Origin: DATHGT01 sp035317605
GTDB taxonomy: Bacteria > Methylomirabilota > Methylomirabilia > Rokubacteriales > CSP1-6
Length of the DNA: 19,346 nt
Direction of reading: 5' to 3'
NCBI GenBank assembly: GCA_035317605.1
Contig: DATHGT010000138.1
Location: forward strand, 1 to 19,346
Below are positions 13,383-19,346 of this stretch, one piece after another. The translations under genes were made by a program, and so were the position numbers. Under the pieces are notes generated by a model. That model ran no database searches, had not been told where the DNA came from, and saw only the letters and a program-made list of their open reading frames with translations. The stretch's first letter is position 1. Each line of letters starts with the position of its first letter.

Positions 13383-14452
13383 TGCCCCGAGCCCGGCGCG
13401 CGACGGCGAAACCCGACGAGCCGCGGGCGACCCAACGCGCGACGAAGCTCGAACCCCGAGCCACCCGCGATCGTCACCCCGCCGTGACGTCGCGCACAGC
13501 GCCGTCACCGAAGCTCGCGGCGGGGGCTCGCCTGGAGATCCCGCGCGACCTCGACGACGTGACGATCGCGATCGGCGAGCGCGAGGTCAAGCTGACCAAT
13601 CTGGGGAAGGTCTTCTGGCCGGAGCTGGGACTGACCAAGCGCGACCTGCTCCAGTACTACGCCGACGTCTCCGGCGCGTTGCTGCCGCATCTTCACGACC
13701 GCGCGATGGTGATGAAGCGCTATCCCAACGGCGCGGCCGGCGACTTCTTCTTCATGAAGCGGGCGCCCAAGGCGCGGCCGGCGTGGATCGAGACCTGCGC
13801 GATCGAGCACGCCTCCGGCAGCGTCATCGACTTTCCGATGGTCCAGGACCTGGCCACCCTGCTGTGGACGGTGAACCTCGGCTGCATCGACCTGAACCAG
13901 TGGTACGCGCGCTGCGACGACGTGGACCGTCCCGACTACCTGCACTTCGACCTCGACCCGGTCGTCGGCGCCACCTTCGAGCGGATCCTCGAAGCCGCGC
14001 TGATCCTGCACGAGACCCTCGACGCCCTCGGCATGCCGAACCACGCCAAGACCACGGGCTCGCGCGGAATCCACGTCTACGTCCCCATCGTGCGCGGCCC
14101 CACGCAGAAGCAGGTGTGGTCGTTCACCAAGACGCTGTCCATCGAGCTGGCGCGCCGTCACCCCCGGCTGATCACCGCCGTGTACAAGAAGGCGCTCCGC
14201 CCCACCGGTCACGTGCTGGTGGACTACAACCAGAACGCCTGGGGCCGAACGCTCGCGTCGATCTACTCGGTGCGCCCGACCCCGCGCGCGAGCGTGTCGA
14301 CGCCGGTCACCTGGGACGAAGTCGCCCGCGGAATCTCGATCGACGACTTCCGCCTCGACAACGTCCCCGCCCGCCTCGCCAAGCTCGGCGACCTCTGGGC
14401 CCCGCTCCTCGCCCCCCGCCCCCGCGTCGACCTCACGAAAATCTCTGCGTAG
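13382..14452 (+). CDS. ligD: Stand-alone LigD-type DNA polymerase/primase domain (NHEJ)
   Basis: A 356-residue protein of the archaeo-eukaryotic primase superfamily, matching the polymerase domain of bacterial NHEJ ligase LigD. After a basic, disordered 50-residue tail come LTNLGKVFWPELGLTKRDLLQYY (residues 71-93), RYPNG..GDFFFMKRAP, the catalytic metal site HFDLDP (188-193), TTGSRGIHVYVP (224-235), and DYNQN...ASIYSVRP (281-299). Such enzymes fill gaps with ribo- or deoxynucleotides at broken ends. It has no ligase or phosphoesterase domain, and no Ku gene is present in the window; those would have to be elsewhere. ATG 13382 overlaps the stop of the previous gene by one base. The start could be later, given the low-complexity N-terminus. 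The end is 3 bases from the convergent selenoprotein gene's stop. Confidence 0.9.
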   Translation: MPRARRATAKPDEPRATQRATKLEPRATRDRHPAVTSRTAPSPKLAAGARLEIPRDLDDVTIAIGEREVKLTNLGKVFWPELGLTKRDLLQYYADVSGALLPHLHDRAMVMKRYPNGAAGDFFFMKRAPKARPAWIETCAIEHASGSVIDFPMVQDLATLLWTVNLGCIDLNQWYARCDDVDRPDYLHFDLDPVVGATFERILEAALILHETLDALGMPNHAKTTGSRGIHVYVPIVRGPTQKQVWSFTKTLSIELARRHPRLITAVYKKALRPTGHVLVDYNQNAWGRTLASIYSVRPTPRASVSTPVTWDEVARGISIDDFRLDNVPARLAKLGDLWAPLLAPRPRVDLTKISA

Positions 14453-14455
14453 CGG

Positions 14456-15649
14456 CTACCGCGCGACGCCGAACGCGGCGGCTTTCCAGCGCGGATCGTC
14501 CGCCGCGTCGAGGCGATCCTTGACGCGGCGGAGGAGCTGGCCGGACGCGGTCTCGCCCCAGAACCAGCGGGCGATCTCGTCGCCGGCGGACGTCGGTTTC
14601 ATCGCCATGCGGCCCTCGTAGTAGAGCGACTTCACGTCGTCGGCGCAGTAGCGGATGAAGCTGGCCAGGGGCAGCTCGGCCGGGCGCTCCGGCATGTCGG
14701 CGTCCTCGCCGGCGGCGAACGACTGGAGGAAGCGGATCACGCCGCGGAAGCGCGTGGCCGGGATGCCCGAGAGACCGAAGGCCGTGCGCCCGCAACTCGT
14801 CGCTAGCCATTGCTCGTGATACTGGCGCATCTGCGTGGTCTCCATCGCCGGATCGTCGGGCGTGCTCGCCGCCACGGGAACAGCGGAGGCCTGCGTGGGC
14901 GCCGGCGGCTCGACGTCCGCCTCGGCCCCGTCGGGAAAATCGCTCAGCACCGGTCCCGCCGGCGCGGCGAGCAGATCGAGCGCCGCCTTCAACACGCGAT
15001 GCTGAAGCTCGGGATCGTTCGGCCGGCCGAGGGCGTGACCGTAGGGAAACGGGACGAAGAGCGCGCGCGGCGGCTTCACCTTCTCGGTGTGCTCGCGCAC
15101 CATGCTGATCGACGTGGTGGCGACACCTTCGACTTCGAGAGCGCGGGCCAGCACACCACCGGTGTGCGTGCAAAGCGGTCAGGTCGGCGTGATCAGCGCG
15201 ACGTCGACACCTTCGTCCCGCAGGCGCCGGCCGACCTCCGGTCCCGTCTCGGTTTCGAGGCGCGGCACGTCGCGCAGCGCGCCCATGAACGAATAGTTGT
15301 TCGGCCCGAGCCCGCCGACCACGCCGCGCGCCGCCAGCTCGCGCAGCCGGTCGATCGGAAACGAGACGTTCAGATCGCGCATGATCGCCGTGCGATCGAA
15401 GCCGAGGCTCGTGTGGCTCTGCACGATCTCGGCGGCCGGCGTGTCGGCGGCGATCACCCGATACGTCTGCTCGCCCGGACCGAACGCGCGGTCGTCGCGC
15501 CGGTGCAACCCCGCGGTCGTGACGATCACCACCCGGCACGCCGACAGCGGCTTGGCCGGACGCACGAACGGTGCGCCGTCGTTGACCCGCGCGGGGAACG
15601 TCAGCAGGGTGTTCCGGGCCATCGGTGACAGCTGATCGAGTCGCGGCAT
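14456..15649 (-). CDS. GrdB-family selenoprotein (in-frame TGA read as selenocysteine)
   Basis: Read through a single TGA at 15181-15179, the gene encodes 397 residues with selenocysteine 157. The first part matches the glycine/sarcosine/betaine reductase protein B family: C-R-V-V-I-V-T-T-A-G-L-H, S-H-T, D-L-N-V-S-F-P-I-D-R-L-R-E-L, and Y-S-F-M-G. The Sec motif T-U-P-L-C-T-H-T-G aligns with T-U-G-T-C-T-R-C-G of true GrdB, as I recall it, keeping the UxxC redox pair (Sec157, Cys160). A Pro-rich linker (about 220-265) leads to a C-terminal domain (about 270-397) I do not recognise. A SECIS-like stem follows the TGA. ATG 15649 overlaps the stop of the luciferase-like gene (TGATG). Real glycine reductase partners are absent, so the substrate is unknown. 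Confidence 0.88.
15151..15167 (-). promoter_or_regulatory. Bacterial SECIS-like stem-loop
   Basis: In the mRNA, GCACACC and GGTGTGC (a perfect 7-bp stem) enclose a GGU loop at +19 to +21 after the UGA at 15181-15179. The E. coli fdhF SECIS, from memory, also has its loop GGU at +19 to +21. The stem lies inside the coding region, immediately after the UxxC codons, as bacterial SECIS elements do. Folding energy and bulge positions were not computed. Confidence 0.6.
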
Positions 15650-16884
15650 CAGGAATCTCCCGTCATCGCGCGTTCCTTGGCGGCCATCTTCGCCTTCAGC
15701 TCCTCGGGAGTGAGGCGGACGATGTCCTCGTTCTGGTGCGCGTAGAGCTTGAAGGTGTCGGCGTTGTCGGCGGTGAGCTCGACCCGGCCGGCCAGCACGT
15801 CGGCCTTCCAGCGCGCGTGCTCGGGCTCGCGGGCGTGGAACTCGGGCATGACCTCGCGCGCGAACAGCTCGAGGCTCCGGCAGATGTCCGCGTGCGGGGT
15901 GCGCCCGGCCTGGGCGAGGAGAATCACCTGGTCCACGCCCGTGTCCTCGAACTCGCGCAGCCGACGGTAAATCGTCTCCGGCGAGCCGATCAATCCGCTG
16001 CGCAGCGTCTCCTGCGCCTTATCGGTGTGACGCCAGTCCTGGTAGGCCCCCCACATGTCGCCTTCACCGGGGTCGGGAATGCCGTGACGGCCATAGTGGC
16101 TCAGGCAGAAGACGAAGAACGTCCAGCCCGAGGCGCGCTCCAGCGCTTCCTCGTCGGTCTCCGCGCACATGAATCCGTTGACCATCGCGATGTTCGGGTT
16201 GGCCGGGTAATCGGCGAGCTTGGCCAGGTTCTGCGTCAGCTCGAGATAGTAGCGATGCACCCAGGCGCGCGCCGCTTCCGGCGAGACGAACTGAAAGCCG
16301 AGCGCGCCCATTCCCCACCGGCCCGCGCTCGCGATCGTGGTGATGTTCGAGCACGCGACCCACAGCGGCGGGTGCGGCTTCTGATACGGCTTGGGGATCA
16401 CGTTGCGCGCGGGGAAGTCGAAATACTGGCCGTGCCATTCCCAGTTGTGACGGGTGAAGGCGGGGATCAGCGCCTGCACCGCTTCCTCCCACACCTCGCG
16501 CTTGTCGCGCACGCGGCGACCGAACGGGTGCAATTCCACCGGTCCCTGGCCCTCGCCGAGTCCCAGCTCGACGCGACCGCCCGAGAGCAGGTCGAGCGTG
16601 GCCACGCGCTCGGCCACCCGGATCGGATGATTGGTCGGAAGCTGGACGATCCCGTGACCGAGGCGGATGCGCCGCGTGCGCTGGGTGGCGGCCCCGAGAA
16701 ATACTTCCGGGGCCGAGCAATGCGAGTACTCCTCGAGGAAGTGATGCTCGACCATCCACGCGTGGTCATAGCCGAGCCGATCGGCCAGCTCGATCTGGTC
16801 CAGCGCGTCCTGCAGGAGCTGATACTCGCTCCGCTCGTTCCACGGACGCGGAAGTTGGTGCTCATAAAAGATACCGAATTTCAT
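15649..16884 (-). CDS. Luciferase-like (LLM) flavin-dependent oxidoreductase
   Basis: A 411-residue TIM-barrel flavin/F420-dependent monooxygenase of the bacterial luciferase superfamily. The start M-K-F-G-I-F-Y-E-H-Q is typical, followed by L-G-Y-D-H-A-W-M-V-E-H-H-F (about residues 38-50), R-I-R-L-G-H-G-I-V-Q-L-P-T-N-H-P-I-R-V-A-E (about 71-92), and D-L-L-S-G-G-R-V-E-L-G-L-G-E-G (about 97-110). The C-terminal part has G-S-P-E-T-I-Y-R-R and D-Q-V-I-L-L. Substrate cannot be read. ATG 16884 has AGGAG five bases upstream and gives the family N-terminus; the frame is open ten residues further, but that is not conserved. It overlaps the selenoprotein gene (TGATG), so the two are probably one functional unit. 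A candidate promoter lies upstream. Confidence 0.9.
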   Translation of the reverse strand: MKFGIFYEHQLPRPWNERSEYQLLQDALDQIELADRLGYDHAWMVEHHFLEEYSHCSAPEVFLGAATQRTRRIRLGHGIVQLPTNHPIRVAERVATLDLLSGGRVELGLGEGQGPVELHPFGRRVRDKREVWEEAVQALIPAFTRHNWEWHGQYFDFPARNVIPKPYQKPHPPLWVACSNITTIASAGRWGMGALGFQFVSPEAARAWVHRYYLELTQNLAKLADYPANPNIAMVNGFMCAETDEEALERASGWTFFVFCLSHYGRHGIPDPGEGDMWGAYQDWRHTDKAQETLRSGLIGSPETIYRRLREFEDTGVDQVILLAQAGRTPHADICRSLELFAREVMPEFHAREPEHARWKADVLAGRVELTADNADTFKLYAHQNEDIVRLTPEELKAKMAAKERAMTGDS

Positions 16885-16929
16885 GGCCGCTCCTGGCGAC
16901 GGGCAATCGAACATCCCGTCGCGTCAGCC

Positions 16930-16958
16930 AGCGTACGAAAGCCCGGCCCGGAGGACAA
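16930..16958 (-). promoter_or_regulatory. Candidate promoter of the LLM-selenoprotein unit
   Basis: On the minus strand TTGTCC (16958-16953) is followed after 17 bases by TACGCT (16935-16930). Transcription would start near 16923, leaving a leader of about 38 bases that holds the AGGAG ribosome site. The -35 matches 4 of 6 and the -10 fits TAnnnT. The 113-base gap to the divergent nucleotidyltransferase gene would also have to hold that gene's promoter, which I could not identify. Confidence 0.35.
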
Positions 16959-16997
16959 GCGCAACTCGCCGGCACGGATGCTGCAGCCTGAGCAACC

Positions 16998-17813
16998 ATG
17001 AACTCGTCCACCGTTCGCGGCATGCCCGACTGTGCGCTGTATGGTCAAGCCCTGGCCCGACTCGTCGAATCCGAGATCCCGTTTCTGATCGGCGGCGCGT
17101 TCGCGCTCGAGCGCTACACCGGAATCGCGCGCAACACGAAAGACCTCGACATCTTCCTCCGTCCGGGCGATCTCGACGCCGTCCTCACGGAGCTGGCGGG
17201 TCTCGGGTGCCGGACGGAGGTGCCGTTTCCTCACTGGCTGGCCAAGGCCTGCACCGCTGACGGCGTGATCGATTTCATCTACAGCTCCGGCAACGGCGTG
17301 GCCCGCGTGGACGACGAGTGGTTCGAGCACGCGGTCGACACCGAGATCCTCGGCTTCCCCGTCAAGCTGTGCCCGGTGGAAGAGACGATCTGGTCGAAGG
17401 CCCTGATCATGGAGCGCGAGCGCTACGACGGGGCCGACGTCGCGCACCTGATCCGGGCCCTCGGTCCCCAGCTCGACTGGTCACGCCTGCTGCGCCGCTT
17501 CGGTGAGCACTGGCGCGTGCTGCTGAGCCACCTCGTGCTGTTCGGCTTCATCTACCCCGGCGAGCGCTGGCGAATTCCCGCCGACGTGATGCGCGAGCTG
17601 ATGGCGCGGCTCTCGACCGAGGTCCACGCGAGCGATCCCGACGAGCGTCTCTGCTGCGGCACCCTGCTCTCCCGCGCGCAGTACCTGCACGACGTGAGCG
17701 CCTGGGCGTATCGTGACGCGCGGCTGGCCCCGACGGGCGCGATGACCAGCGACGACGTCGCGCTCTGGACCGCGGGCATCGACAAGCCGGAGTCGCCTCC
17801 GATCGCGGCATGA
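16998..17813 (+). CDS. MNT-type nucleotidyltransferase, 271 aa
   Basis: A polymerase-beta-like nucleotidyltransferase. The N-terminal part has F-L-I-G-G-A-F-A-L (residues 29-37) with the conserved Gly pair, T-K-D-L-D-I-F (47-53) with the D-x-D metal site (Asp49, Asp51), and V-I-D-F-I-Y (90-95) supplying the third acidic residue (Asp92). This resembles AbiEii/AbiGii-like and MNT antitoxin-like enzymes, which transfer NMPs to RNA, tRNA or protein. The C-terminal half is helical and unrecognised. It overlaps the metallophosphoesterase start by ATGA, so the two form an operon. ATG 16998 is used; ATG 17022 is an alternative. No HEPN partner is adjacent; the pairing with a phosphoesterase is unusual. 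Confidence 0.82.
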   Translation: MNSSTVRGMPDCALYGQALARLVESEIPFLIGGAFALERYTGIARNTKDLDIFLRPGDLDAVLTELAGLGCRTEVPFPHWLAKACTADGVIDFIYSSGNGVARVDDEWFEHAVDTEILGFPVKLCPVEETIWSKALIMERERYDGADVAHLIRALGPQLDWSRLLRRFGEHWRVLLSHLVLFGFIYPGERWRIPADVMRELMARLSTEVHASDPDERLCCGTLLSRAQYLHDVSAWAYRDARLAPTGAMTSDDVALWTAGIDKPESPPIAA

Positions 17814-18565
17814 CCACCAACGGAACCGTCCGCATCGCCGCCGTCGGCGATCTGCACTTCCCGCGCTTCCCGACCGCGATCGTGCAGCCCGTGTTCGCCC
17901 ACGTGGGGTCGCGCGCCGACATCCTGTTGCTCTGCGGCGATCTCACCGATCACGGTACCGAGGACGAGGCCAAGCTCCTCGTCAGGGAGCTCGCCACGGT
18001 GAAGATCCCCATCGTGGCCGTGCTCGGCAACCACGACTACGAGTCCGGCAAACCCGAGGTGGTGACCGCGATCTTCAGGGAAGCGGGACTGCACATGCTC
18101 GACGGCGACAGCGTCGAGATCGACGGCGTCGGGTTCGCGGGCGTGAAGGGCTTCGCCGGAGGCTTCGGTGAACGCGCGCTCCAGGCGTGGGGCGAGCCGA
18201 GCATCAAGGCCTTCGTCCACGAGGCGGTCGGCGAAGCGTTGAAGCTCGAGGGAGCCCTGGCCAAGCTCCGCACGGCGCTGCGCGTGGCGGTGTTGCACTA
18301 CTCGCCCATCCACGTCACGCTCGAGGGCGAGCCGCCCGAAATCTATCCGTTCCTTGGCTCGAGCCGTCTCGAGGAGCCCCTCAACCGCTATCCGATCGCC
18401 GCCGCCTTCCACGGTCACGCTCATCGCGGCCGTCTCCAGGGCCGCACGCGCGACGGCGCCCCCGTCTACAACGTCGCACTCCCCCTTCTCCAGACCATGA
18501 CCCCCGAACAACCCCCGGTCAGCATCGTCGAACTACAGATTCCCGTCGCCGAAGCGGCCGCGTGA
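17810..18565 (+). CDS. Calcineurin-like metallophosphoesterase
   Basis: A 251-residue phosphoesterase with all five signature blocks in order: GDLHF (residues 13-17), GDLTDHG (43-49), GNHDYE (73-78), VLHYSPIH (161-168) and GHAHRG (202-207). These bind two metals and would cleave phosphomono- or diesters in the cytoplasm; there is no signal peptide. The substrate is unknown (nucleotide, cyclic nucleotide or nucleic acid). ATG 17810 overlaps the nucleotidyltransferase stop by ATGA, suggesting that one enzyme adds and the other removes or processes a nucleotide mark; this is inference. An 8-bp hairpin after the stop separates it from the convergent gene. Confidence 0.88.
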   Translation: MTTNGTVRIAAVGDLHFPRFPTAIVQPVFAHVGSRADILLLCGDLTDHGTEDEAKLLVRELATVKIPIVAVLGNHDYESGKPEVVTAIFREAGLHMLDGDSVEIDGVGFAGVKGFAGGFGERALQAWGEPSIKAFVHEAVGEALKLEGALAKLRTALRVAVLHYSPIHVTLEGEPPEIYPFLGSSRLEEPLNRYPIAAAFHGHAHRGRLQGRTRDGAPVYNVALPLLQTMTPEQPPVSIVELQIPVAEAAA

Positions 18566-18580
18566 CAACGGCTTGTTCGC

Positions 18581-18599
18581 GCGCCGGCTTCGCCGGCGC
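18581..18599. terminator. Bidirectional hairpin between convergent genes
   Basis: GCGCCGGC (18581-18588), loop TTC, then GCCGGCGC (18592-18599) make a perfect 8-bp stem. It lies 15 bases after the phosphoesterase stop and 18 bases after the stop of the convergent minus-strand gene. No clear T-tract accompanies it, but the position fits a shared terminator. Confidence 0.6.
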
Positions 18600-18617
18600 A
18601 AAGCCCCCCTCCGAGTT

Positions 18618-19346
18618 CTAGGCGGCGCGCTGTCGACTCTCGTCGCGAGAGCGGACGTACGTGCGGCCGCGAGCGAATCCCTGACGGAACGACTCGTGTT
18701 GGTAGACCTCGGGGCAGCGCGTGCGCAGCTCGCCGACGACCTCCGCATACGTGCGGCCGTCGCGACCGAGGCCGCAGGCGGCCTCGAATCCCCGGCGGTA
18801 GATGGCCTCGTCGCGGACGAAATCGCCGCCGGCCTTCGTGTACTCGGCCTGCTCGGCATCGCGCAGCCCGAGCCACCACTGCTCGCGTGCGGCGTCGATC
18901 GATTCCGCGCCCGCCGCGGCGAACAGCGAGCGCGCGCGCTCGGCCTCCGCTTCGGTTTCGGGAAGCGCGATGACCACGGTCTTGCCGCGGCGGAGCGCGT
19001 CCTCGTAGACGTACAGCTCGTCGCGCGGCAGCCCCTCGCGCGAGTTGCGGTCCACGGCCGCGCCCATCGCCGCGCCGCCGATGCCGAGCAGCAGCGCGCC
19101 GAGGGCGCCCAGCGCGAGCACGGGTCCGACGCCGGGGACGATGAGGCTCACCAGCGCGCCGGCCTGCATGCCGCCGCCCGCTCCGGCCGCCGCACCCGCG
19201 ACCGCGCCGATCGCCCGGCCGATTCCCGGAGGCTCGGCCTCGGTCGTCGGCACGGAGTGGATCTCAGCCTCGGACGCACGGGGCGTCAACAGCGTGATTC
19301 GATCGGACCTGAACCCACTGGCCGCGAGCTGACGTACAGCGCGCTC
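18618..19346 (-). CDS. Gly/Ala-zipper stress-protein-like membrane protein (5' partial)
   Basis: Stop TAG at 18618-18620; the frame stays open to the window edge, so the N-terminus is missing. A TTG at 19289 could start it, but the upstream residues (E-R-A-V-R-Q-L-A-A-S-G-F-R-S-D-R-I-T-L-L) look like the second half of a small ferredoxin-like domain seen in 'general stress protein 17M'-type proteins, so the gene probably extends beyond. Next come S-V-P-T-T-E-A-E-P-P-G-I-G and a Gly/Ala-rich hydrophobic region of about 60 residues with a P-G-V-G-P-V turn, likely two membrane-associated helices. Then a second small alpha/beta part has L-P-R-D-E-L-Y-V-Y-E-D-A-L-R-R-G-K-T-V-V. The last 70 residues are charged. 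The role is unknown; membrane stress response is a guess. Confidence 0.7.
   Translation of the reverse strand, partial: ERAVRQLAASGFRSDRITLLTPRASEAEIHSVPTTEAEPPGIGRAIGAVAGAAAGAGGGMQAGALVSLIVPGVGPVLALGALGALLLGIGGAAMGAAVDRNSREGLPRDELYVYEDALRRGKTVVIALPETEAEAERARSLFAAAGAESIDAAREQWWLGLRDAEQAEYTKAGGDFVRDEAIYRRGFEAACGLGRDGRTYAEVVGELRTRCPEVYQHESFRQGFARGRTYVRSRDESRQRAA

Noticed and set aside
12437..14452. A complete NHEJ operon
   Set aside because: Only the polymerase domain is present; there is no Ku gene, ligase domain or phosphoesterase domain in the window.
14456..15178. A separate gene starting at GTG just after the TGA at 15181-15179
   Set aside because: It would lack the whole N-terminal part of the GrdB fold, and the family motif runs straight across the TGA; read-through is a better reading.
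15625..17001. A 458-residue plus-strand open frame opposite the LLM gene
   Set aside because: Antisense shadow; the minus strand has the luciferase-like protein with conserved motifs and a ribosome site.
1..19346. CRISPR arrays, tRNA or rRNA genes, transposases, integrases
   Set aside because: I saw no regularly spaced repeats, no cloverleaf-like tRNA sequence and no mobile-element protein signatures.

Overview
The window is high-G+C DNA with very tight gene packing. It fits an uncultivated soil or subsurface bacterium of the Rokubacteria/Methylomirabilota or deltaproteobacterial kind. That placement is inference from gene style: branched-chain amino acid (LIV-type) ABC transporters, luciferase-like flavin oxidoreductases, a GrdB-family selenoprotein, a stand-alone LigD polymerase, and ATGA/GTGA gene overlaps almost everywhere. 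The first ~1.2 kb is visibly less G+C-rich and holds accessory genes: the end of an unknown gene, a 50-residue charged protein, and a HEPN-domain protein on the other strand.

From about 11.9 kb down to 1.3 kb the minus strand carries one apparently continuous run of twelve genes, behind a TTGACA-type promoter. It starts as a LIV transporter (livK, livH, livM, livG). Between livG and livF sit a multi-membrane GT-C-type glycosyltransferase and a small SAM methyltransferase. After livF come CDP-glucose synthesis (rfbF), CDP-glucose 4,6-dehydratase (rfbG), a short RmlC-type cupin epimerase, a GT2 glycosyltransferase and an RmlD-type reductase. Most junctions overlap by 1-23 bases. The second half would make a CDP-linked 6-deoxyhexose and transfer it to a surface glycan. 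Why it is interlocked with an amino-acid-type importer is not clear from sequence.

The middle (11.9-14.5 kb) has an unrecognised 166-residue protein and a 47-residue zinc-ribbon protein on the minus strand. They are divergent from a two-gene plus-strand unit: an unrecognised 224-residue protein overlapping by one base a stand-alone LigD-type primase-polymerase of the bacterial NHEJ family. No Ku or ligase domain is present.

The most interesting locus is 14456-16884 (minus). A luciferase-like monooxygenase gene overlaps (TGATG) a GrdB-like gene that is interrupted by one in-frame TGA. The TGA falls in a T-U-P-L-C motif matching the UxxC redox site of GrdB proteins. It is followed by a 7-bp stem with a GGU loop at +19 to +21, where the E. 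coli fdhF SECIS has its GGU. I read it as a 397-residue selenoprotein rather than two genes.

The right end has a nucleotidyltransferase overlapping a metallophosphoesterase (plus strand), a bidirectional hairpin, and a Gly/Ala-rich stress-protein-like gene on the minus strand that runs off the window. No tRNA, rRNA, CRISPR array, transposase or integrase was seen.
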